Source of the DNA: Ricordea florida
Lineage: Eukaryota > Cnidaria > Anthozoa > Corallimorpharia > Ricordeidae
Reading direction: 5' to 3'
Assembly: GCA_949710005.1 (NCBI GenBank)
Contig: OX453279.1
Location: forward strand, 8,432,378-8,496,377
Length of the DNA stretch: 64,000 bases
Shown here: positions 37,901-43,758 of the stretch, piece by piece
How positions within the stretch are numbered: position 1 is the first letter of the stretch
Layout of the letters: each line of letters opens with the position of its first letter
Translations under genes and position numbers: made by a program
The notes under the pieces: generated by a model
Database searches by the model: none
What the model was told of the DNA's origin: nothing
The model's input: the letters and a program-made list of their open reading frames with translations, nothing else

Positions 37901-40069
37901 TTTTTCCAATTGAAAGAAACGGATGATTGTCCTCTGAAATACCAAACATGCATCATACTGTACATAGCGTTTTTTCTCCTCCACCCCTCCCCCTCCTTGT
38001 CCCCCTTTTCTTTCTCCACCTTTTTCCCCTTCTTGAAATCCTGAGGTAATCTTAAAAAGCTTCAGATCCTCAGTGTAACGCTTTACAGTCATATTCCCAG
38101 TGTTTTGGGGTTTGAGGAGAAGTTAGCCGATTGGAGTTAACATTGCTTGTTACAAACTTCCTCCAGTTCCAGGAACAAAGTATGTCATGTAAGAGAGAAG
38201 AAAAAAAATCAGAAAATACTAATTTATGTACAACTTCAACTTTAATTTGGAGGCCAGTACCGTAGACGCACTACTGTGTAATTGCCTGCTCTTGTCAAGC
38301 TGGTGTGACTCATCTGAGGCCCACGTGAATGCTGTTTCCAATGCAAGGCTCTGAAGCCTTAATCATTGGCAATCTGATGAGTTGATTTCACCCAAAAGCC
38401 ATGCTGGCTAAATGTTTTCGAACGACTACTTGTTATGAGCAAAATTGTAGCTTTCTCTCACACTTTTTTTAGGGGGAACAAGAAATTACCAACATGGGGA
38501 AGTAAGTACCTCATCGATGTTTTTCTTCTTTTGACCTAGTTAGTTGATTGCATCAATTTCTTGGAATCAAATTTCCAGTGCTTATTTCATGGCCATTGAT
38601 TTTAGTAATAGGTCTATTACATGTGGGGTTAGTTAGCGTCATAGGAGAGCCTGGAAAAGCACATTAAGTATCGATACCCAATGACAGCTTTTGCATTTAA
38701 TTAAGGGTTTTCTGAGTGTGATATGTAATGAAAGGTTGTAAATCTTGCCTTCAGTATTGCTTTGAAGCGGCTGCCTTCATTGTTTTCATTAAATTACAAG
38801 CTAAATAAGCAAATGACAACTCACAACTTTATAAACTGTCCAATTAACAAGACTTTTTTCATTTTCTGCGTAGCACCATCAGCACCCTCCAGGAAGAATT
38901 TGAAAAACTAACTACAGAGGTAAATAATATTTCTCAATTAAGCGAAGGATGATTCTATTATTTTGAGGTCCACTAGACTAGATAATAAGATACGGACATG
39001 AAGAGGGGACAGGGATTGGAATGAATCAACAAGAGTTATTGAAGAGAATTCTAAAACAGGTAGTTTAACAGGCTTAGGGACCGGTCATTATTTATCGCCT
39101 GGGGGGAGCGGAGTATTTTTGTTGCTACATCGTAGAAATTACCTGATCCCCCCGTAAAGTATTTAGTTTTTTAATGATCCCCCCTTATCGGTAGTGGAAG
39201 ATGTCATGGTCCCCCCCCCCCCCCCTCATCCTCTCCCAGCCACCGACAAATGACAGTTTTAATGTGCAAGTGATATCTATAATGGTACTGACCTGAAATT
39301 CCATTTTTTTGGTCTGATCCCCCTTTACGCCTGTTAATTACGGCTGATCCCCCCCTCAGTTCTTCAGATAACCATCTGATTCCCCCCTAAATCCTCCGCT
39401 CCCCCCCAGGCGATAAATAATGACCTGTCCCTTAGTCGACATATTGAGTATCAACTAGTGAGGAAAAAAGCGTTTCAAATCCTGAGTGAATAGGTTTGTC
39501 GATATTTTTTAACGCATCTGCTACAATCTTGGCCAAAATTATCTGGGACACTAAAAGGGATGACCCGCCTCGGATCCAGATATGTGAAGTGTACAAGAGA
39601 ATGAGCTCGAAAAACATAAATCGCCGTTTTTTGCTGTTATTTTAACCACCCCCCTCCCCCTATCAATGTTACTAGCCACTGCCATCATTCATGGCAACAT
39701 TTAATGTAAGCGGAGGTGGGGGGATGGGGGGAGGAGAGATTCTTCCTTTGGGTTCACTTTTTTTGCAGTGTCCCAAAGCTTTTGGCCAGGATTTTAGTTT
39801 TGAAAACCGTCTTTCATATATAATAAAGACACTAACCACAAGCCCTTTGCTCAATTGCTTTTGCTGATTCTTTGACCGAAAATAAATTGTCGCAAACCTC
39901 CGTCACAGTCACATGCGTTAATCACCTTTATGGAGGAGCAGCTGCATGTTTATTCCATTTATGACGCGTATCTCGTTTCCTTTAGAATGAGCGATTAGCA
40001 AGAAGAGCAAACCGAGGGATCTTGGGAAGGATGCGCCAATTAGCTCGGTTTGGCCGTCGAAGACACTGA
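2136..40069 (+). CDS. Multi-mini-exon coiled-coil protein gene (5' incomplete)
   Basis: At least 27 exons join in one frame without a stop (1158 nt, 385 codons plus TGA). Every intron read begins GT and ends AG, and all junctions are phase compatible (0/0, 0/2 or 2/0). Most exons are 38 or 46 nt; a 38+46 pair encodes 28 residues, exactly four heptads, and a 48+32+46 trio encodes 42, six heptads. Hydrophobic residues fall at 3-4 spacing through both units, so the product should be a long coiled coil. It ends in a basic tail of 27 residues with nine arginines. No catalytic domain, signal peptide or membrane segment is seen and I do not recognise the family. Introns carry most of the repeats of the window. 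The first exon and promoter are not identified; the 5' part lies upstream or was missed. Sure of the exon series, unsure of gene identity and of which exons are always used. Confidence 0.8.
4266..4297 (+). repeat. (CAA)n microsatellite
   Basis: About ten CAA units in an intron of the coiled-coil gene. Confidence 0.95.
4688..5606. mobile_element. TIR element carrying DUF3504-like coding remnants
   Basis: Inverted repeats of 35 bp with two differences: TAGCTAACAA..TATTGGACGA at 4688 and its reverse complement ending 5606. Inside are an ATTGGC box (about 4827), a short first exon starting MAAWRFVDVSEEEIS (4900-5028) and a second coding piece at 5155-5568. It sits in an intron of the coiled-coil gene. 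About 0.9 kb, too short to be autonomous. Confidence 0.7.
5155..5568 (+). pseudogene. DUF3504/KIAA1958-like (Crypton-related) fragment
   Basis: Contains NKGLSKFFVSVRRKDG followed by YYKINSLLSVRAALDRHL and KSPPFNN, the N-terminal signature of DUF3504-type proteins that descend from tyrosine-recombinase transposons. Only about 60 residues are domain-like; the rest of the frame is intron or spacer. Family assignment is from recall of the motif and is moderate. Confidence 0.5.
5806..6090. mobile_element. MITE, GATTATCGG family
   Basis: Palindromic ends, inner AGGTGATTAT, CTGATTGG box and ATGGCTGC. Related copies at 35722-35915 and 41203-41475 lie in reverse orientation. Confidence 0.6.
6823..6849 (-). 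ncRNA. Hammerhead ribozyme core, PLE family A
   Basis: Same core as 36-62, in the inverted 5' terminus of the intact PLE. Confidence 0.82.
6947..8362 (+). CDS. PLE reverse transcriptase plus GIY-YIG endonuclease (5' truncated)
   Basis: 471 codons, open upstream to about 6911. RT motif A WDVVSMFPNID starts just before the given start, motif B is HGTALGPKNACSYADL (about residues 59-72) and motif C YRDD is at 96-99, so both metal-binding sites are kept. The N-terminal RT region before motif A is missing. A CX2CX4CX2C linker (C318-C329) precedes a GIY-YIG-type nuclease: VIYLVSCKKCRLQYVGS with RVRFRNHK and a later TKEAYW glutamate. PLEs use these two activities for target-primed copying; enzymes related to telomerase RT. 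The frame is intact but lacks its N-terminus, so the product is probably inactive. Confidence 0.9.
   Translation: MVSMFPNIDNKLGLTAVRKALNARENKIPSTSCILEAVKICLKSNHSVFKENFFLQIHGTALGPKNACSYADLAMGEIDLKAKFSGPIKPSLWWRYRDDVFDLWQQGLPALHQFTDYINSLYPTIKFELVFSERELHVLDLTLHLVEGFIRTDVYSKPTDSHLYLPPSSCHPKHVFKAIPFGVATRLKRNCSEETFLAERTAEYKGYLVNQGYPPKLVDDQFSKASTISRIDLLRQRGKQSRKLFPFVLTFNPNLPNVSSIIRKHLLILQSNPKLKELFPQGSIIPSFRRTKNLKELLAPSRFKTADEGQTIQPNNGCFKCERNRCDLCRNFFVESKSFLSFRTCRKYTIHSRLSCDSKNVIYLVSCKKCRLQYVGSTTTDFRVRFRNHKSAMLTNKTTCEVAVHFNKIPHSLDDFEFQCIDQVQAPNDLDEIDRFLITKEAYWSAQLFSMAPHGLNKRKEFHSKNRICYN
8363..8946 (+). other. PLE family B 3' UTR
   Basis: Repeated at 11441-11890 (minus), 11896-12156, 21313-21895 (minus) and 22076-22646. 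A 66-codon open frame recurs in copies at 8417, 21842 and 22117, but it holds no domain and is taken as UTR that happens to stay open because the copies are young. Confidence 0.6.
8947..8973 (+). ncRNA. Hammerhead ribozyme core, PLE family B
   Basis: CTGACGA, stem II GGTC-TAA-GACC, GAAAC, GTT. Confidence 0.82.
9175..9300 (-). mobile_element. PLE terminal fragment with antisense hammerhead
   Basis: Directly after the (TA)n that ends the previous PLE. Reverse complement reads CTGATGA, stem GGCC/GGCC, GAAAC. The same terminus, cut in the middle of the stem, recurs at 11266-11293 next to another (TA)n. Confidence 0.6.
9191..9218 (-). ncRNA. Hammerhead ribozyme core, GGCC class
   Basis: Minus strand: CTGATGA, stem II GGCC-CAGAA-GGCC, GAAAC, AGT. 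Confidence 0.78.
9366..10270 (+). pseudogene. PLE fragment: RT C-terminus and GIY-YIG with two stops
   Basis: One frame from about 9366 to 10199 aligns with residues 195-471 of the intact PLE ORF. TGA at 9807-9809 interrupts it, and TAG at 10101-10103 replaces the Trp of the EAYW motif. The CFKC-CTRCDLC zinc linker and YLASCNKCKLQ nuclease start are still readable. A hammerhead core of another sequence class follows at 10243-10270. Confidence 0.8.
10243..10270 (+). ncRNA. Hammerhead ribozyme core, CGCC class
   Basis: CTGACGA, stem II CGCC-GCAA-GGCG, GAAAC, TC; follows the broken PLE ORF. Confidence 0.78.
10430..11090. mobile_element. Short TIR-like repeat with CCTCCGCC ends
   Basis: Left ACCTCCGCCCC near 10442, right CCTTGGCGGAGGT near 11072; inside the right end lies AACAGACAGACAAACAGACA. 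Such ends are very common in marine invertebrate genomes. Class not known to me. No coding content. Confidence 0.4.
11111..11266. repeat. Large palindrome with outward hammerhead (PLE ends)
   Basis: Arms of about 70 bp, from GTTGCGGGAG to its reverse complement, around a loop near GGTTACCCCC. The right arm contains a complete hammerhead core; the left arm has the stem and GAAAC but the CTGACGA box is lost at the junction. Interpreted as two fused PLE termini. Confidence 0.7.
11191..11217 (+). ncRNA. Hammerhead ribozyme core, GTGG class
   Basis: CTGACGA, stem II GTGG-GCAA-CCAC, GAAAC, GGG, inside a palindrome. Confidence 0.72.
11280..11293 (+). ncRNA. Truncated hammerhead (5' half)
   Basis: CTGATGA and the first stem II strand GGCCCAG, then (TA)n. 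The 3' half is absent. Confidence 0.55.
11407..11433 (-). ncRNA. Hammerhead ribozyme core, PLE family B
   Basis: Same core as 8947-8973, left arm of a palindrome. Confidence 0.82.
12157..12183 (+). ncRNA. Hammerhead ribozyme core, PLE family B
   Basis: Right arm of the same palindrome; identical core. Confidence 0.82.
12388..12690. mobile_element. MITE, TTTAGTATAAATCTACTAG family
   Basis: Starts in (TA)n; carries CTGATTGGCTACGC and a mini-exon ATGGCGGCCGC reading MAAAPSRFRSVSEEDLDSLL then stop. A copy in reverse is at 52650-52970. Confidence 0.65.
13075..16900 (+). CDS. Coiled-coil gene, exon cluster 2 (11 exons, tandem 28-residue units)
   Basis: Exons 13075-13122, 13264-13295, 13440-13485 form a second 42-residue module (48+32+46 nt). 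Then four 38+46 pairs follow: 14057-14094/14234-14279, 14865-14902/15054-15099, 15690-15727/15878-15923 and 16699-16736/16855-16900. The 38-nt exons encode variants of LVTITDERSQLS and the 46-nt exons variants of STVNKLNNELQNHKAE; the serine codon is split AG|T across the intron. The repeats are clear products of tandem exon-pair duplication. A decayed 48-nt-type exon lies at 15372-15413 between the second and third pair: its acceptor is kept, the donor is lost. Confidence 0.82.
17188..17275 (+). repeat. (GTAA)n microsatellite
   Basis: About 20 units with a few changes. Confidence 0.95.
17983..18136 (+). repeat. Two-copy tandem repeat, about 77 bp
   Basis: TGGACAAAA..TTAAGCT.CGTG to CGCCAGTTCG twice, roughly 80% alike. 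Confidence 0.75.
18572..21058 (+). repeat. 2.5-3 kb repeat, copy 1
   Basis: Starts CTAGAAATACGACTCCTGCA and ends ACCTTTAAAATATAG then (TA)n. It holds an unknown open frame (19181-19510), an (ATT)n tract, and near the right end ATGGCGG followed by TTGCCAG|GTAACC, an apparent exon with donor. No known class. Confidence 0.75.
19181..19510 (+). CDS. Unknown ORF of the 2.5-3 kb repeat
   Basis: About 109 codons; an AG acceptor (TTTTCAG) just before SVAMV suggests an exon starting near 19211. Contains KIPLPSKEMPYQQKCEIQCH and a cysteine-rich end. Related frames at 26717 (frameshifted) and 32578. Not recognised; it could be a captured host exon or repeat-own protein. No known start or promoter. Confidence 0.3.
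   Translation: MHVLICVLFSVAMVLPVVDRKIPLPSKEMPYQQKCEIQCHNIRKKLGVKQLDSTKTLNKGLVIGSADCIVCGCAIFRSYHKNNTCKKELLKYSYVEKDCCTTYSCKKIM
21286..21312 (-). ncRNA. Hammerhead ribozyme core, PLE family B
   Basis: Left arm of the 21110-22745 palindrome; identical core. Confidence 0.82.
21897..22106 (-). pseudogene. PLE ORF C-terminal fragment
   Basis: Identical in reading to the end of the intact PLE ORF from EFQCIDQVQAP to SKNRICYN stop. The first residues (MDCFKAQTHIDAY) are from the palindrome junction. Confidence 0.85.
22647..22673 (+). ncRNA. Hammerhead ribozyme core, PLE family B
   Basis: Right arm of the 21110-22745 palindrome; identical core. Confidence 0.82.
22781..22889 (+). repeat. GC-rich TA-flanked module, copy 1
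   Basis: CTCGGCTCGATTTACTCGGG ... GGCCTTCGGCC ... CGCGAGGAA, about 110 bp, set in (TA)n. Joined on its right to a short palindrome leading into repeat copy 2. Confidence 0.8.
22951..25980 (+). repeat. 2.5-3 kb repeat, copy 2 (interior deleted, carries insert)
   Basis: Same start and end as copy 1. The part with the open frame is missing; the (ATT)n part and right third are kept but diverged. It contains the TIR element at 23354-24387 and a (TATG)n tract near 25175-25205. Confidence 0.7.
23354..24387. mobile_element. TIR element, CATGATTGCCACAG ends
   Basis: Left CATGATTGCCACAG, right CTGTGGCAATCATG; inner CCCTGACTTTTTCC / CCTGACTTTTCCCTG repeats. It splits repeat copy 2 at a site equal to GAATCTAGTGC in copy 1, with TAG(T) duplicated. 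A further hairpin CCTCATGGTATG lies at 23959-23990. Coding content not recognised. Confidence 0.6.
26005..28860 (+). repeat. 2.5-3 kb repeat, copy 3
   Basis: Directly follows copy 2. Its open frame is shifted after KKIGG (about 26815). Right end has ATGGCGGAAATTCAGCAG and the same splice-donor-like GGTAACC. Confidence 0.75.
28905..29013 (+). repeat. GC-rich TA-flanked module, copy 2
   Basis: Same unit, between the end of repeat copy 3 and a PLE palindrome. Confidence 0.82.
29141..29167 (-). ncRNA. Hammerhead ribozyme core, PLE family A
   Basis: Left half of the tails-only palindrome. Confidence 0.82.
29197..29223 (+). ncRNA. Hammerhead ribozyme core, PLE family A
   Basis: Right half of the tails-only palindrome, 29 bp from its mirror copy. 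Confidence 0.82.
29450..29559 (+). repeat. GC-rich TA-flanked module, copy 3
   Basis: Same unit; GGTCTGACCGAAAGCGACAC variant. Confidence 0.82.
29618..29704 (+). repeat. GC-rich TA-flanked module, copy 4 (deleted)
   Basis: Lacks the TACGCTCGGCCTTCGGCC hairpin; next to copy 3 across (TA)n. Confidence 0.8.
29705..29960 (-). pseudogene. LINE RT tail fragment (minus)
   Basis: LKLQKRAARVTLSAGRDSP then LFDMLKWIPFYEKNKIGSYC, a typical CR1/L2 RT C-terminal tail. Cut at 29704 by the GC-rich module. Confidence 0.65.
30420..30550 (+). pseudogene. LINE RT tail fragment (plus)
   Basis: GKFSLHFTGPSVWNSLDEEL, close in pattern to the tail at 49711. One in-frame stop before it. Confidence 0.6.
30811..31125 (+). 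mobile_element. tRNA-derived SINE
   Basis: Head with box A TTAGCTCAGTTGGTAGAGC and box B GGTTCAAACC, followed by a 200-bp body (ends GTTGTGGTCTGGCCTTTCC) and a TTCTATG tail. The acceptor stem does not pair and the anticodon loop lacks U33, so this is not a working tRNA gene. Pol III promoter boxes look intact. Confidence 0.85.
31234..31712 (+). CDS. Coiled-coil gene, exon cluster 3 (3 exons)
   Basis: Exons 31234-31271 (YDHIFSERNALS), 31381-31426 (RTLNTLRDEIQKVKME) and 31675-31712 (NDKNSDIFLIIE), lengths 38, 46 and 38 nt, the same phases as the upstream pairs. The third exon needs a 46-nt partner, which is met by 36479-36524 about 4.8 kb downstream. They lie 14 kb after cluster 2; the gap is filled by repeats, not by other genes. 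The third exon is the weakest of the set because its sequence is less like its relatives. Confidence 0.68.
31870..31932. mobile_element. MITE end remnant
   Basis: AACAATTATTCGCCGAAGGCG ... AATAATTGTTTTAGTA, the terminal part of the GATTATCGG family, cut by the repeat that starts at 31933. Confidence 0.5.
31933..34732 (+). repeat. 2.5-3 kb repeat, copy 4
   Basis: Same layout; best kept open frames (32545-32820 and 32868-33074). Inserted in a MITE end. Copy lies in an intron of the coiled-coil gene. Confidence 0.75.
32545..33074 (+). CDS. Unknown ORFs of the 2.5-3 kb repeat (copy 4)
   Basis: 32545-32820 is the copy of the 19181 frame. The second piece lies after an acceptor CTGTTACAG (about 32933) and reads KQAKYPYPTTEDYAIFDYMK, ending at a TGA after SQRY. 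Both may be exons of one small gene. No domain recognised. Confidence 0.3.
34875..34900 (-). ncRNA. Hammerhead ribozyme core, family E
   Basis: Minus strand: CTGATGA, stem II GTGC-GTAA-GCAC, GAAAC, TC. Confidence 0.8.
35516..35541 (+). ncRNA. Hammerhead ribozyme core, family E
   Basis: CTGATGA, stem II GTGC-GTAA-GCAC, GAAAC, TC; mirror of 34875-34900. Confidence 0.8.
35612..35720 (+). repeat. GC-rich TA-flanked module, copy 5
   Basis: Same unit, right of the family E PLE palindrome. Confidence 0.82.
35722..35915 (-). mobile_element. MITE, GATTATCGG family, partial
   Basis: Contains CCATTTTGTTCGTCGAGGTG and CCAATCAGAG as in 41390-41450. One end is joined to a GC-rich TA module. Confidence 0.6.
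35921..36478. other. Intron of coiled-coil gene, nothing recognised
   Basis: No exon, palindrome or coding match seen. Confidence 0.45.
36479..40069 (+). CDS. Coiled-coil gene, exon cluster 4 and C-terminus (6 exons)
   Basis: Exons 36479-36524, 37511-37548, 37846-37891, 38473-38501, 38874-38919 and terminal exon 39986-40069. Lengths are 46, 38, 46, 29, 46 and 84 nt. The 29+46 pair encodes 25 residues, again a stutter of three residues. The last exon begins NERLARRANRG, is strongly basic and ends RRRH before TGA at 40067-40069. A basic tail after a coiled coil could bind nucleic acid, acidic membranes or act as a nuclear signal; this is inference only. No clear polyadenylation signal was assigned. 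Confidence 0.75.
39075..39435. mobile_element. MITE, C-rich, 38-bp TIRs
   Basis: Ends GTCATTATTTATCGCCTGGG and its reverse complement, flanked by CTTAG on both sides. The interior repeats TGATCCCCC several times and holds a run of about 17 C. Lies in the last intron of the coiled-coil gene. Confidence 0.72.
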
Positions 40070-41109
40070 CTTAATTTCTACAATGTATTTTTTTCGTTAG
40101 ATTTTCTCTAATGTTGTTCTGGTGATTATTGGAACATGTTCAAGTCATGTCAGATTTCTTATATTTTATCCGTGATTGCATTTTATATATTTATATATAT
40201 CTAGGGCCTCTGAATCATCACACATGTAAGTATCATAGTACAATCCCAAAGGAGGGCCATTAAACAATATGTAAATAATTTCCCAACTGAGAGTCTATGA
40301 ATGACCCAACCCGCATAAAAATAAAATAACAGAATTCCTAGAGGGGGGCCGTGAGCGCCGAGGCAACCGCAATTAACGATGACTACAATTGATGGGTACG
40401 TATACACTAACTAATTTAAAACTTTAGTGTTAAATTGAAATCTTAAGAAAATCGCAACTTATTGCCCAAAGTCCGTTAAAATTAATAAGAATAGTGGATG
40501 CGATTCTTTGAATGAAATTCTTCTATTTTGTTTAGCCCGAAAGGTGAAAGAGAAAATAGCTGCGCACAACACTTTGCTTCTTTCGAGACTAATAAATTAA
40601 CTTGAATTTGGTCAATACATTGAAATGTGAAGTCCGATAGCACGTGTGGTGTTCGAGTGAAGTGTATGGCGACTTGGCAAGTTTTCTAGTTTGTTTCCAT
40701 GGAGGATTTGCGGTTTCTAAGTCCACCTTTAAATTCTATTGTGGTTGGGCCGACCTACTGGAGATTGCATTTCTCAGTTGGGAAATTATTTACTGATTGT
40801 TTAATGGCCTTTCTTTGGCATTTTGTTATAATACTTGCATATGTGATGATTCACAGGCTCTAGATGGGGATCCTGTTGCGCTGCGGCAATTGCATAACTC
40901 TTATCACTAGTTGATTTGTTTCCAGTTTAATTTAACATAGTTGATACGCTTTTCATGTACGGCTATTGTTTTGTTTTGTCCTTTATTGTAACTACTTTCA
41001 TTGTCTAAATTATTTTTCTTTTAATTTGTTACATAATTTGTTTGTAATTAAAAGCCATTGTTGTAGAAAACGCATTTTAGTGGCAATTTTTATTTTAACC
41101 CTTTTGTAA

Positions 41110-41137
41110 CTGACGAAGGTCAAAAGACCGAAACGTT
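41110..41137 (+). ncRNA. Hammerhead ribozyme core, family C
   Basis: CTGACGA, stem II GGTC-AAAA-GACC, GAAAC, GTT. Confidence 0.8.
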
Positions 41138-41202
41138 TTACTAAGTTTTTATTTCTTTTTAATCTTTTTAATCTAACCAAACGTTGTCCAATTTCGGTCT
41201 TT

Positions 41203-41475
41203 TTAAATAGTTAACAATTATTCGCTGAAGGCGAAGTGATTCTCCGTGAATATTCACCGAGAATCACTGAGCCTGATGCGAATAATTGTTTTAGTATAAA
41301 TACACAGGTGATTATTTCAAAAAAGAAAAGAAAAGCATTTTACAACACAAAAAAATTTTATTTCATCAAAAGCGCGCGAACGACTGGCAGCCATTTTGTT
41401 CGTCGAGGTGATTATCGGCTGATAATCCGAGATAGCGAACCAATCAGAGCGCGCGATTTTGTATAATCACATAAG
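41203..41475 (-). mobile_element. MITE, GATTATCGG family, inside a PLE tail
   Basis: Starts TTAACAATTATTCGCTGAAGG, ends GTATAATCACATAAGTA; CCAATCAGAGCGCGCG near 41440. Confidence 0.65.
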
Positions 41476-41590
41476 TATTTTTACTAACTTTTAATATTCA
41501 CTGAATCAGAATTCTGAATCCCCAATGATTCTTTTGGTTCTGCATCCTTCGTTGGCTCAGAAAGCACCTTCAACCGTCTCTCTGTCATTA

Positions 41591-43240
41591 TATGTATGTG
41601 TTTTTTTTTTTCATCATACTTTGTAAGTTTTCATCTTATTTGACGATTTCAAACTTGTTTCGTCCTTCATATGATATTCGGTTTGATATCCTTACAACCA
41701 TTTGGAAAAAAGTTTTTATTCTCATACATTCAACATGTAACTTATTTAAGGTCTCAAATTTTGATAAAGTGGAGCTTGTTTGTAGTCCTGAGGAATATCT
41801 CTGGACGGTGAAGGCGCCTAATAATAAACTAGAGGACCATTTAACATCAGTTATATTTGCGCGAGATTCTACCAGGAGGTTCATTTTTGTGCCAAAATTT
41901 CTATATTGCTGGAAGAACATCTTTTTTTGTATTTGCGTTTCAAAAATTCTTAGGAACAACCCATAAATTAATTGACCTCCTGAACGGAGCCCTTTATAAT
42001 TCTTTGTCATTGTAAGAACACAATCTATTTTAACAAAGCAGGAAACACTCAACTTCCAAACGAACACCAGTATTCAATGTGTATTTTGAATAGAAAATTC
42101 CAATCTTTCTACGTCAAACATTTTTTATTTAGTGGAAACGTAACGCACTTTTATTATTATATCTCTCAGTTGGCACGCGAGATGTGATTGGTCAATTTAG
42201 CGGGCCGTCACTCTACGGCCCGCTAAATTCAAAAGTCTGTTTTGAGATATAATGAATATCTTACGCGCTTGGGCCATAAATCCGAGCTTAAAGTACGGAC
42301 CTCGAACTCGGTTAGTAAGAATTGTGTGTAAGAATGACTTTTTCCTTTCATTTGCTTTCAAACGTCACTGGGCAAATTATATTTGCAAGTGACACAAAAG
42401 CATACTTTAAATAGGTTCGAATACGCATGCAAAACTTTATTGTGAATATCTATCTATTCTGTTCAGGGAAACAAAGTGGGTGAAGGCAAAATGTAGCTCG
42501 GTGGCTTTCCAAATGCAGCTGAAAATGAGTACGTGTTTTTTTTACTTAAAAAAAAGATAAGAATAATCTAAACTAATACGAAAACCTGAGGTGCAATACC
42601 GCCGATATGTGCATGAAACGTCGACTCCGCGACACCCTTGTTTGGACGCATATATATATATATATATATATATATAAATGAAAGCAAACTAAGAAGACTT
42701 GAATGCGAACTTTAACACATTCAGTAGATCTCTGAGGAATTGAAGATTTAGTGTCATGGTCACTTAACATGTACTATGTCTGAAGTCTGCAAAGAAACTT
42801 TGGCGCTGTTAGAAACTTGCACTTGCAAGACTTACTTCACTGCTACTGTGCTCAACTCTCCTTTATTTTTCAGACCCTCACTTTCAAATTAATACGTTCC
42901 AGAACGCGGCCAGTGTCACGAAGGGTCGCACATGAACTTTCCGCGAGTGTCTTTGTGTCGAGTGTTTTGGAGAAAGATCACTAACAGACCCTAATATCTG
43001 TTATTAAACTGACCTTCTTTTCTCTTGTGCTGTAGTATAAGAAAGAGATTTAAAGAAGTTGTTCTCAACATCAACAGTTTTTGTTTAACTGACACTTCTT
43101 GTACAAAGTGGGATGTTTGGCAGGAACTCCTTCTTTTTATTTTGTCAAAGGAGGCTTTACCTAGCCTGGTATCACACTAACGGTACATGTAAAGTGACCA
43201 TTTGCCATTATGTCAAATTTACAGATTCCTGAGACAGCTC
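41591..43240. other. Intergenic, no gene supported
   Basis: A MITE (42140-42325) and (TA)n with a possible worn PLE end (42590-42680). Open frames at 41592-41966 and 41636-42067 overlap on opposite strands and look random. Confidence 0.5.
42140..42325. mobile_element. MITE, GCGGGCCGT palindrome family
   Basis: TATATCTCTCAGTTGG end, GATTGGTCAATTTAGCGGGC and a hairpin GCGGGCCGT/ACGGCCCGC. Related to 51561-51850. Confidence 0.6.
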
Positions 43241-43758
43241 ACGCCGGGCACGAGCAACCTTAAAAACGGCCAAACATCTGTCCTATGCCGCCATATTGGC
43301 CGTTTGTACTTTTCGGAGGACTGGGCTCAAATTTGCGATTTGAAAAAGGACGTCACTTCCGAGCCTTGTAGGTGCAATCGCCCTTTACCGGAGAAGAGTC
43401 GGGTTGCCGAGTTTGGTTGAGCCGAGGACGACGGTCATTTTGATACCAATCACTTGAGGAAACATGGCGGAATAGATGAGTTTCCCGCCGATCGTGCGCA
43501 TCTATTTTAACAGTTTCAAGAATTTCCGATGAAGAACAAATTTTGAGCCTTGGGACTTTTTCTTCACAATATGCGCAATTCTACTATTTTTTTCAAAATC
43601 GGTTTCTCTGATGGTCATATAAAATTTTGTTGGTTTTTGTTTTTTTATCATCACCTTCGCTTTCGCACAAGTCGTCTCTGTTTTATGACCAAATCGCCGC
43701 AATACCCAGATTCGATCTAGGTGCCCTAAGCAAAAGAAGGAAGGAGGCTAGAGAGGAA

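Larger units (their letters stand above)
40190..41590 (+). mobile_element. PLE family C head-to-head copy, split by a MITE
   Basis: 40200-40310 is a diverged reverse complement of 40765-40870. A hammerhead is at 41110-41137. Its tail (ACGTTGTCCAATTTCGG) is interrupted by a MITE at 41203-41475 and goes on at about 41480-41590 with the same long-tail layout as families A and B (GAATCCCCAATGATTC ... TTGGCTCAGAAAG). Confidence 0.65.

Noticed and set aside
41592-42067. Two 120-140 codon frames on opposite strands
   Set aside because: They overlap each other, show no domain or splice logic and lie between repeats.
42590-42680. Hammerhead near 42600 (GAAACGTC followed by a (TA)n tail)
   Set aside because: The CTGANGA box is not intact (CTGAGGT) and the stem would be four pairs with a long loop. 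At best a worn PLE end.
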